Source of the DNA: an uncultured bacterium
GTDB lineage: Bacteria; Cyanobacteriota; Vampirovibrionia; Obscuribacterales; Obscuribacteraceae
Reading direction: 5' to 3'
Length of the DNA: 34,276 nt
Assembly (NCBI GenBank): GCA_913063055.1
Contig: CAJXZK010000024.1
Location: 1-34,276 of the forward strand
Shown: in pieces, positions 14,698 to 22,284 of the stretch
Layout: every line of letters starts with the position of its first letter
Position numbering within the stretch: the stretch's first letter is position 1
Translations under genes and position numbers: made by a program
The notes under the pieces: model-generated
The model's input: the letters and a program-made list of their open reading frames with translations, nothing else
The model's database searches: none
Told to the model about the DNA's origin: nothing

Positions 14698-15513
14698 ATG
14701 GATGGCGGTGGCGGCGGAGATGGCGGTGGTTTCGACCACGGTCACGATCATGGCGATCACGGCCATGACCATGGTCATGATATGGGTGGCCATCCTGACC
14801 AGAGCCCAATCTGGTCGCAGGCTATGCAGGGATTGAAGTTAAATGACTTTATCTCAAGCATCAAAATAACTCCTAACCATCTATTGCTCTTTATGTTTAT
14901 GGGCTTTACCGGCTGGCTTGGGGTGATCTATTGGATTCGCCACCACGAGCCAATGGCCAATCATTTACTTGGCTCCGGGCCGGCATATACGGGTTCTCAC
15001 GTCGATAGACTTCTGCTCGACGGTGCTCGAGAGGCCCTGCCTGTCAAAACAACACCTGGCTCTGGTCGTGTATACACACCGGGCTCTGGGCCCCAAAGCT
15101 TCAACAGTGGTGCTCTTGCGCCAAATCCTAACCTAAATCAAATGCCTGTTTCGAGCGTTAGATTCTCGACTCCTCATCAAGTCTTACCGATGACCAATGG
15201 TTCCGGGCCTGGTGCTAGGCTTTTCAGTAATCGAGACCAAGTTGGTCCCGGCGGTCAAACTGGCGTCCGCGGCGGTTCTCTACCTGCCCGAGGTGGTCGA
15301 CATGATGTGGGCAATCTCAATATCTCTCCAATTGATGGTCGTACTCAATATCCAACAGCGGGTGGCCGCTCTGAGCAGTTTGCCGCTAGTGCGCCGCTAG
15401 CACAGCCTGCGCCTGCTTCCCAACCAGGTTGGAGTCTGGCTAAAGATGGTTTTTCTTCAGAGTCGGCACACTATGATGCTCGCTTTGGTAGCCCAGCAGA
15501 TGCTGGGAAATAG
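14698..15513 (+). CDS. His/Asp/Gly-rich single-span membrane protein, unknown function
   Basis: 271 residues from the ATG at 14698, chosen because GCGGAG lies 5 nt upstream and the earlier in-frame ATGs (14674, 14683) fall within a candidate promoter; from 14674 it would be 279. Order of parts: a Gly-rich start, a tract of alternating His, Asp and Gly (HGHDHGDHGHDHGHD) that could bind Zn, Ni or Cu, a linker, one hydrophobic span (LLLFMFMGFTGWLGVIYWI), then a long low-complexity Gly/Ser/Pro tail with recurring GSGP/PGSG motifs. The His tract is on the N-terminal side of the span. No catalytic domain is visible. It follows the coiled-coil gene, and a joint role is possible but unproven. Confidence 0.72.
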   Translation: MDGGGGGDGGGFDHGHDHGDHGHDHGHDMGGHPDQSPIWSQAMQGLKLNDFISSIKITPNHLLLFMFMGFTGWLGVIYWIRHHEPMANHLLGSGPAYTGSHVDRLLLDGAREALPVKTTPGSGRVYTPGSGPQSFNSGALAPNPNLNQMPVSSVRFSTPHQVLPMTNGSGPGARLFSNRDQVGPGGQTGVRGGSLPARGGRHDVGNLNISPIDGRTQYPTAGGRSEQFAASAPLAQPAPASQPGWSLAKDGFSSESAHYDARFGSPADAGK

Positions 15514-15526
15514 AGCTCGGTCAATG

Positions 15527-15564
15527 CTTACCGGGCGGTAAGTGCCGATGCTGCCTCCAGGCAG
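15527..15564. repeat. Two short hairpins between converging genes
   Basis: CTTACC/GGTAAG with a 4-nt loop (15527-15542) and CTGCC/GGCAG with a 4-nt loop (15551-15564) lie in the 73-bp gap where the His-rich gene and the aldo/keto reductase gene converge. Neither has a proper T-run; they may be weak bidirectional terminators. Confidence 0.35.
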
Positions 15565-15586
15565 TTATTCCATATATAGGTATAAG

Positions 15587-16543
15587 TTAGCTTTTTAAGT
15601 TGAAGCCAACGGCTTGGAGCTCGTGAATCTCCTTCATTTCTTCGGCACTGAGAGGGCCGGCGTCAGAAGCTGCCAGGTTCTCTTCAACCATGTCTACATC
15701 TTTAAGGCCAACAATGACGGTCGAGACAGCCTGGGACATCAGTGGATACTTGAGTGCGGCCTGGGCCATGCTCTGGTGGCCGTTCTTCTTGAGAAATGAG
15801 AGTTCTCTGGTTGCGTCTGATCTTGCTTGGACGTACTCCATGGGCCAATTCTTGCGAAAATCGCCAGCGGCAAACTTGGGGGCAGTGTCATACTTACCTG
15901 TCAGGAAGCCGTTTGCCAGAGGTTCTCTGGCAATAATGGCGCAGCCTGTTTCGTATGCTCGGGGCAGAAGCTGCTCTTCTGGTCTGCAGCTAAAAATGTT
16001 GTAAGTAATCTGGACGCAATCTGGTTGCCCCACATTTATTGCTGTGATTCCTTCGATTGGCGTGAACACTGAAACGCCGAAAGCCCTAATCTTGCCTTCT
16101 TTCTTCAGCTCTCGCAGGGTGGCGTAGGTTTCTTCCTTGGAAATGAGCTTCAAGGGCGGATTATGCAGCTGGTAGACATCTATATAATCTGTGTTCAGCC
16201 TGGTTAGTGACTTTTCAAGTGCGAATCTGATGTAGTCAGGAGTGAAGGTTTGAAAGCCGGTGCCCTGGTAGAAGTCTGCTCCGACCTTGGTAGCGATGAC
16301 AACGCGGTCTCGTTTGCCGCGCAAGGCTTTACCTAATAGTTCTTCGCTGTGACCCCAACCATAAACATCGGCGGTGTCGAAAAAATTCAAGCCCAGTTCT
16401 AAGGCTTTGTTAATGGCATCTGTTGAGCTCTTGTCAGTGGTCGGGCCGTAACTATTTCCATGGTTGTTACCCCCTATGGCCCAGCAGCCAAAGCCAATCT
16501 CCGATACTTTTATACCTGTGTTTCCGAAGTCTCTATACTTCAT
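15587..16543 (-). CDS. Aldo/keto reductase
   Basis: 318 residues from the ATG at 16543; a TTG nine bases earlier is also in frame but less likely. A complete NADPH-dependent TIM-barrel oxidoreductase: the catalytic tetrad is visible as Asp56 (FDTADVYG), Tyr61, Lys86 (IATKVG) and His127 (YQLHNPP). The N-terminal MKYRDFGNTGIKVSEIGFGCW hairpin region is typical of the subgroup that reduces small aldehydes, ketones or quinone-like compounds. The substrate cannot be told. It stands alone, divergent from the ferredoxin-NADP reductase across 126 bp. Confidence 0.94.
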   Translation of the reverse strand: MKYRDFGNTGIKVSEIGFGCWAIGGNNHGNSYGPTTDKSSTDAINKALELGLNFFDTADVYGWGHSEELLGKALRGKRDRVVIATKVGADFYQGTGFQTFTPDYIRFALEKSLTRLNTDYIDVYQLHNPPLKLISKEETYATLRELKKEGKIRAFGVSVFTPIEGITAINVGQPDCVQITYNIFSCRPEEQLLPRAYETGCAIIAREPLANGFLTGKYDTAPKFAAGDFRKNWPMEYVQARSDATRELSFLKKNGHQSMAQAALKYPLMSQAVSTVIVGLKDVDMVEENLAASDAGPLSAEEMKEIHELQAVGFNLKS

Positions 16544-16669
16544 GCATTGCAATGCCTACGGGGCCGGGTGTTTCAGCTCCTTCATTATTCATGAACACTG
16601 GGGCACATTGCAACTTAGGTGTACTACAATAACCACCTGAAAGGTTAAGCTGGAGACTTGGATTCGCTC

Positions 16670-17662
16670 ATGGATCTATACGATATTACGATTATTGGTG
16701 GTGGGCCGACTGGATTGTTTGGCTCATTCTATGCCGGTCTTAGAGGCCTCAAGGTAAAAGTTATCGACGTTCTTCCCGAACTCGGTGGGCAGTTGACTGC
16801 TCTTTACCCTGAGAAATATGTCTATGACGTGGCCGGTCACCCAAAGATTTTGGCTAAAGATTTAGCAAAAAATCTTGCAACCCAAGCGCAGCTTTTCAAG
16901 CCGACCATATCGCTTGGTGAGAAAGTGCTTAATTTGCAGAAGAGCCCTGAAGGCCACTGGCAAATTTCCACAGACTTTTCCGAAGAGCATTTCAGCAAGA
17001 CAGTTTTGTTGGCCTTAGGTGCCGGTGCTTGCGTACCGAAGAAACTGGATCTTGACTATCCTAAAGAGCTAGAAGGCGAGAGCATTTTCTACGCTGTTAA
17101 GAACAAAGAGAAGTTCCGCGGCAAGAACGTACTGATTATTGGCGGCGGCGACTCTGCTGTTGACTGGGCCAATGAATTTTCAGTGCTAGCGACAAAAGTG
17201 ACTTTGATTCACAGAAGAGATCAGTTCAGAGCTGTGCAAACTTCTGTAGAAGAGATGAAGCGCAACAAAGTCGATATCAAGACTTTCTATGAATTGAAAG
17301 AAATTCAATATGACGCTGGCGCTATTAAAGGTGTGGTTATCTTTGACAACCGCACTGGTAAAGAAGAGACCCTTGCCGTTGATGCCATCATCATCAACAT
17401 CGGCTTCGTTATCAACCTCGACTTCTTGAAGAGCTGGGGCTTGCATATGGACGTCAATGCTATTACCGTCAATGAAATGATGGAAACTAGCTTGCCAGGC
17501 GTATATGCCGCTGGTGATATTTGCGCCCACGCAGCCAAATTGAAGTTGATTGCAACTGGTGCAGCTGAAGCGGCTACTGCCGTAAACTTTGCTGTAACCT
17601 TTATCAATCCTTCGGCCAAGGCCTTCCCTGGTCACAGTTCAAACCTCAATCTGAGCATGTAA
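16670..17662 (+). CDS. Ferredoxin-NADP(+) reductase, YumC/TrxR-like type
   Basis: 330 residues from the ATG at 16670; a TTG at 16658 is in frame but sits only 1 nt from GGAGA. A two-dinucleotide-binding flavoprotein: FAD site GGGPTG (10-15), NADP site IIGGGDSAVDWA (157-168), and the C-terminal FAD motif VYAAGDIC. The CxxC pair that defines thioredoxin reductases is absent from the NADP domain, and PELGGQLTALYPEKYVYDV (36-54) is the pattern of YumC-type ferredoxin/flavodoxin-NADP reductases. It would shuttle electrons between NADPH and ferredoxin in the cytoplasm. It is followed by a clear terminator. Confidence 0.9.
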   Translation: MDLYDITIIGGGPTGLFGSFYAGLRGLKVKVIDVLPELGGQLTALYPEKYVYDVAGHPKILAKDLAKNLATQAQLFKPTISLGEKVLNLQKSPEGHWQISTDFSEEHFSKTVLLALGAGACVPKKLDLDYPKELEGESIFYAVKNKEKFRGKNVLIIGGGDSAVDWANEFSVLATKVTLIHRRDQFRAVQTSVEEMKRNKVDIKTFYELKEIQYDAGAIKGVVIFDNRTGKEETLAVDAIIINIGFVINLDFLKSWGLHMDVNAITVNEMMETSLPGVYAAGDICAHAAKLKLIATGAAEAATAVNFAVTFINPSAKAFPGHSSNLNLSM

Positions 17663-17717
17663 TCTCTGCTCGGGTGGTCAAAGTTTAGGTAGAGCTTCTA
17701 TCTATCTAGAACAAACG

Positions 17718-17745
17718 GTCGCAGCGCAAGCTGCGGCTTTTTGCT
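17718..17745 (+). terminator. Intrinsic terminator after the ferredoxin-NADP reductase gene
   Basis: CGCAGC (17720-17725), a GCAA tetraloop, GCTGCG (17730-17735), extended by a G.T and a G-C pair, then GCTTTTTGCTTT. It ends the plus-strand gene about 55 bp after its stop and just before the converging glycosyltransferase gene. Confidence 0.8.
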
Positions 17746-17777
17746 TTATGGGCCTCTTGGAATTTGATGGTCCGCAT

Positions 17778-20123
17778 TCAAAAAGCTTCTGCGTAGCTTG
17801 TGGTGTTCAGGCTATTGCGCTGCCAGAAACTATCGCTACCAGCGACGATATACATGCGATAAGAACCGCATTGACGGCCGAAGGACGGCGATAAATCGTC
17901 TCTCTCCAGTAGTTCCCTATCGGGTGGTAGGCATTGAGATTGCTTAGCTTGAAAAAAAGGTGTGATGATGCGGCCGTCTGGGCTTTCTTGTTCGTATAAA
18001 AATTTGGCAGCACTTAGATAATCGATGGCCGGAATAAAAGAAGCTCTTTCATTGATTTGGTTGCTGTCACCAAATATGGTGAGGGCACGACCTGCTTCGA
18101 GCTTTATGGTATTGATTTTGCAATTGTCTAGGTAGTCCGGTGGAATATAATAGGCGCGCCACTGCCTCAACGTTGATGGAGCTTTGCCAAAGATGCTGGC
18201 GAGGTCTAGTTGCATTTGATCGAGCTTGGCCCAAGTTTGAATTAGGCTGATGGGATTGAAGCTTGGTTCCACTAGCTGTTTGCCGTTTATAGAAACGGTG
18301 CTGGTTGCAAGCACGTCGTCCCCGTCATTTGCCGCTCTGTTGCCAGGACTGCCTTTGCCTGGTGCTGCTTCGCAGTCTATTAATAGTAGATGCCAGTTGG
18401 CCTTACTATTCGCTAAATATTTAACGCTACGGCTAATGCTTTCCCCTGCTTCTAGTCTACACTTCCAGGTTCGCGCCTCTCGCTCGTAAACGTAATGAGC
18501 CGTGAAGACGACAATGACCGTGGCGCTTAGAAAGACTGCTATGCCCTGGCTGGATATTTTTAGAAGCGGGCGTTTTTGGGCTTTGTCAAATCGGCATAAC
18601 CTTCTGGCTAGTACTAATACTAGAATCATCACTGCGCCTTTGATTGTATATTCCAGCAGGGCCGCCAACGCAGTAGGCAACATTAAACACTGAAGTAGAG
18701 ACAGTAGGTCGGTTCTGACAATAGTAATAGCTGCAATTGCGGAGAGTAGAAGGCCAAGTAGCAGAACTCTAGCGGTTGGTTTTTGTGACCAGCAATAGAC
18801 AATGTTACTGATGGCAAGTGCGCACAGCAAAAACACCATTGGCATGCCACTGAAGCCATATCGCGGACAGGTTTCAACTGGAATGTACGCGGCGTGTCCT
18901 AGTATTACTAGTGGTGCAGCAGCTGCGATAAATCTGGCCGCCTGATTCTTCAGTTTTGGTAGGTTCAACGGCATCAATATTACGCCAATGGCTGCCATTG
19001 CTAGGGCCAATTGATGGAGAAAGATTTGCAGACCTAAGCCCAGGCCAAGGCACTTATGGTGAAAATCGTTCCAGGGAAGCAGCCATAATCTCTCGGGTTT
19101 GCGCAGAGCTAAATTAACCGACTGCCATGGCTTTTCCTTGAATATGCTTGCCATACAGTCTAGAGCCTTACTGTCTTCGCTATAACCCTGCATGGTTGGG
19201 TCTAGGGGCACTGTTCCCCAGCCCTCGGAGTCACAACTCATACCGCGGGTGATGTTGTAAATGGGCACGCGGTGAGCGCTAGCTCGCCAAGTACCGGTGG
19301 TTATATGAGTAAAGAGCAACCAGGGTTTGAGTGCAAGGGTGGCGCCGATACAGAGGCTTAGAAGTATAATTACCTTGCTCTGGAGCATACGGCCCGATTG
19401 CTGACTGCTTGCTGGTAAGGAAACCGGTCCAAATAGTACTGGGAGCCAGAGCAATACTAGCAACCCTAGACTAACAACCAGTGCTGGTTTTGTCATGAAC
19501 ACAACAGCGATCACCAAGCCTATAACTAGGCTGAGAATGTTGGATACAATGTCCGAATTTTCAGTTTCTTTGAGTTTAATTGTTCTTACCATCAAGCACA
19601 TCGCTAGTAGTATTAGCACTGTTGCCGGTAGTTCTCCAAGAAAACTATTGGTGCTAAGGATGGCTGCCGGATAGAGGGCCCAGGCTAATCCTGTGCCTAG
19701 AGCCAGATATTTGGCCTGCTTCCCATTGCTCAAATTGAATGCTAAAGAAGTAATTGATGCTGTGGCTAGAGCTTGAAAAAATATCTCTATATAGATGAAA
19801 ATGCGCCAGTCGCTAGCCTGGGGTATCTTGCCTAATAGCGTGAAAACAAAGGTGCCAATCAGGGGAACGAGTGGGCCGTCAAGCAGCAAATATTCGTTGA
19901 GTTTGTGGCTATCGCTGCCCGCTAAAGGCGTGCCGCCGAATTGCGCTTGAATAGCCTGGCAGAGTAATTGCACCGTGCCCATATAGTGACCAGAGTCAAA
20001 GACTAAAGTGGTGCCTGTGGGGTGCAGTGTGTTTTGTATGACACAAGCGAAAACGGCGACAACAACGCAAAATGCGATGATCAGAATTTCTGTGCGAGAG
20101 CTAGAACTAGAGCTAAATTGCAT
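17778..20123 (-). CDS. GT-C type membrane glycosyltransferase paralogue A
   Basis: 781 residues. A run of seven serines and one hydrophobic span precede a loop with FDSGHY (Asp43-Tyr47), the probable acidic catalytic loop of the GT-C fold; about ten further spans follow, and the last ~190 residues are soluble and probably periplasmic. It shares with its upstream neighbour the order and spacing of WALYPAAILSTNSFLGE, MTKPALVVSL, NDFHHKCLGLGL and FIPAIDYLSAAKF, so the two arose by duplication. It is 17 bp downstream of that neighbour and surely co-transcribed. The sugar donor and acceptor are unknown; polyprenyl-phosphate sugars are usual for the superfamily. Confidence 0.82.
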   Translation of the reverse strand: MQFSSSSSSRTEILIIAFCVVVAVFACVIQNTLHPTGTTLVFDSGHYMGTVQLLCQAIQAQFGGTPLAGSDSHKLNEYLLLDGPLVPLIGTFVFTLLGKIPQASDWRIFIYIEIFFQALATASITSLAFNLSNGKQAKYLALGTGLAWALYPAAILSTNSFLGELPATVLILLAMCLMVRTIKLKETENSDIVSNILSLVIGLVIAVVFMTKPALVVSLGLLVLLWLPVLFGPVSLPASSQQSGRMLQSKVIILLSLCIGATLALKPWLLFTHITTGTWRASAHRVPIYNITRGMSCDSEGWGTVPLDPTMQGYSEDSKALDCMASIFKEKPWQSVNLALRKPERLWLLPWNDFHHKCLGLGLGLQIFLHQLALAMAAIGVILMPLNLPKLKNQAARFIAAAAPLVILGHAAYIPVETCPRYGFSGMPMVFLLCALAISNIVYCWSQKPTARVLLLGLLLSAIAAITIVRTDLLSLLQCLMLPTALAALLEYTIKGAVMILVLVLARRLCRFDKAQKRPLLKISSQGIAVFLSATVIVVFTAHYVYEREARTWKCRLEAGESISRSVKYLANSKANWHLLLIDCEAAPGKGSPGNRAANDGDDVLATSTVSINGKQLVEPSFNPISLIQTWAKLDQMQLDLASIFGKAPSTLRQWRAYYIPPDYLDNCKINTIKLEAGRALTIFGDSNQINERASFIPAIDYLSAAKFLYEQESPDGRIITPFFQAKQSQCLPPDRELLERDDLSPSFGRQCGSYRMYIVAGSDSFWQRNSLNTTSYAEAF

Positions 20124-20140
20124 TGGCTGATTATACTCGT

Positions 20141-22135
20141 TTACCAGAGCCTGAGCGTTGAGCTCGCATGGCCAGCCTGGGCATCGACAGTGGGGTTTGC
20201 CTGGGGCGACACTAGTAAAAATAGTCTAAGATCTTCGTCTGGCGAAAGTGTCTTTTCTTTTACTGCGCTTGTCGATTTTGCTGCTTTAAGTATGCGGTGA
20301 TCGGGAGGACGGCCATCCAAGCCGCTTTCAGAAGCAAACATTTTGGTAACACTAAAATAGCGCAGAGCTGGGATGAGAAGAAAGTCTTGGTTGTCCTCTC
20401 TTTTCTGTCCAAAAATTGTTAAGGGAGCTGTTGCCGTTACTTCAATTGTGTTTGCTTGATCTGCTCTTAAAAGCTCAATTGGTAAAGCAATTAGTGAGTA
20501 GTGCTCTAGTTTATCTACGTTTACCCCGCCAATTCGACTGAGTAAATCTTCAATGTCATTGATGGTGTGTTGGTAAGGAAACCCAGATGGATAGTCGCGC
20601 AGATTGGTCGCCCTTAGATCGATTTCGTGGCCGTTGAACTTGACTTTGCAGTTGCCTTTGTTCAGATTGGCATCGGTAATTAGAGCAACCCAGGCGGGTT
20701 TGTCGCTGCTCTTAATTGCTGTGGTTTCGCGCTTCGCTGTTTCGCCTGGGCTAAGAGCGTAGCACTTGGTGTCAACATCATCAAATTGCACTTGAGCGCA
20801 GGTAAACGCTAGAGCCAGGGCGGCAATGACAAAGATGATGCTATTTCTATTGCGGGCAATCGCTACTTTTTTCAACATACACGTAGCAGCAATAAACAAG
20901 AGTGGCATAGCCGAAAAGGCGTAGCGCGGCAGAGACTCAAAAGGCATATACGCGCAGTGCGTAAGCAGGTTGGCGCTGACTAAAGCGATGCCGAACTTCT
21001 CTTCTTTAGAGCCATTTTTGCTTACAAATGTCGAAACTATTCCAGCGAAACTAAAGACAATTAGTAGCCCGTGGAGCAGCCTTTGCCAGTAAAAAGAGAG
21101 GCCAAATACTGAATCGTGGAAATCATTGAATAGGCCTAGGTACAGACGAGCGAATTTCTTGGTAAGAATTGCAGGCATCTCAAGAGTGTGCTCTGTCGCT
21201 AATTCATAGAAAACTCTGATAGGGTTGCGAGCATAGTTGTGTAAGGTCAGTGGCGGCACTGGCATGGTTTCCCAAAAGCCAATTTCATAGTCGCAGCCCA
21301 GGGCCATATTGGTTGAAGGCAAGCGCGAGGGCATAATTTCGGCATGGCCGGCAAAAGCTGCGGTAACTATGAGCCAGGGCAATAGCGCCAATACTGTTCC
21401 TAACCCTAGCGCCAAAGTCCTCGCCGTTAGAGCTTTTAGGGCAGGCCTTGATGGCTGCAGCAACTGTAGTATTTGCTGACGGAAACTTATTGCCAGTATA
21501 AGTAGAACGAGGGCGAGATTAATCAGCAGTGCTGGTTTAGTAACCATAATTGCTCCGGTAATAAAACCGAAGGCGCACCAGTCTCTGGGCCGTTGCTCTT
21601 GCTGGCACAAGATTGCAGCAAGTGCGAGCAGGCATACCAGAAGGCCGCTCAGGGGCTCAGATAAGAAGGTTCCAGCGCTGACTATGGCGGCCGGGTAAAG
21701 CGACCAGAGTAGGCCTGTGGTCGCCGACCAGGCCAGGCCCAATTTCATTCTCAGGGCGCAAGTATAGGTGGTAACAGCTGTCAGGGCTATGATGGAACTT
21801 TGGACAAAAATGAGAGCAAGCGGCGTCATCTTATTGGCCGATAGCAAGGCGGCCAGGGCGGCGCAATAGGGCATACCGAAGCCATCAAGTAAGAGCATCT
21901 GCCCGAGGTTCGCCGGGGGCAGAGCCGGGGCTCCGCAGGCATGTTGGATGGCGACTGTTAGATAAAGACCAGCTTGAATGTAATGGCAGGAATCAAAAAT
22001 ATGGAGACGACCGGGCTCTCTAACGAGCAAGTTATAGATCATGTCGACGCCCAAGCAAATGACAAAGATCATCAAGCCCGTGCAAAACTCAGTCTTATTT
22101 GTTATGGCTTTATTGCCAGCCAACAGGGTCTCCAT
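20141..22135 (-). CDS. GT-C type membrane glycosyltransferase paralogue B
   Basis: 664 residues. After the first span comes FDSCHY (Asp48-Tyr52), then about ten more spans and a soluble C-terminal domain of about 180 residues. Segments shared with paralogue A include WSLYPAAIVSAGTFLSEP, MVTKPALLINLAL, NDFHDSVFGLSFYWQRLLHG and LIPALRYFSVTKMF...DGR. It is first in the two-gene operon and divergent from nrdJ, across a 149-bp region. The internal membrane parts and the C-terminal domain are both retained, so neither copy looks like a pseudogene. Confidence 0.82.
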   Translation of the reverse strand: METLLAGNKAITNKTEFCTGLMIFVICLGVDMIYNLLVREPGRLHIFDSCHYIQAGLYLTVAIQHACGAPALPPANLGQMLLLDGFGMPYCAALAALLSANKMTPLALIFVQSSIIALTAVTTYTCALRMKLGLAWSATTGLLWSLYPAAIVSAGTFLSEPLSGLLVCLLALAAILCQQEQRPRDWCAFGFITGAIMVTKPALLINLALVLLILAISFRQQILQLLQPSRPALKALTARTLALGLGTVLALLPWLIVTAAFAGHAEIMPSRLPSTNMALGCDYEIGFWETMPVPPLTLHNYARNPIRVFYELATEHTLEMPAILTKKFARLYLGLFNDFHDSVFGLSFYWQRLLHGLLIVFSFAGIVSTFVSKNGSKEEKFGIALVSANLLTHCAYMPFESLPRYAFSAMPLLFIAATCMLKKVAIARNRNSIIFVIAALALAFTCAQVQFDDVDTKCYALSPGETAKRETTAIKSSDKPAWVALITDANLNKGNCKVKFNGHEIDLRATNLRDYPSGFPYQHTINDIEDLLSRIGGVNVDKLEHYSLIALPIELLRADQANTIEVTATAPLTIFGQKREDNQDFLLIPALRYFSVTKMFASESGLDGRPPDHRILKAAKSTSAVKEKTLSPDEDLRLFLLVSPQANPTVDAQAGHASSTLRLW

Positions 22136-22192
22136 TTAGTCTTTGCGCCAGCGGCAATAATACCCGCTGCCAGCAATGGCTGCAAAAAACAG

Positions 22193-22221
22193 TGGACGAT
22201 ACCATACGGATGTAGTATAGT
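22193..22221 (+). promoter_or_regulatory. Candidate promoter of nrdJ
   Basis: TGGACG (22193-22198), 17-bp spacer, TATAGT (22216-22221), giving a leader of about 57 nt to the ATG at 22285. No B12 riboswitch or NrdR-box pair is recognisable by eye in the short gap. Confidence 0.35.
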
Positions 22222-22284
22222 TGTTCTACTGCTGACAATTTACCTTTTGCTACTGCTACGATAAACGTGTGCGGGAGATTATCT

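Noticed and set aside
14698-15513. His-rich protein as a zinc/cation efflux transporter
   Set aside because: Such transporters have about six spans; this has one, and no transporter motifs.
16670-17662. Thioredoxin reductase
   Set aside because: The redox CxxC pair is missing and the sequence has the YumC-type ferredoxin-NADP reductase pattern.
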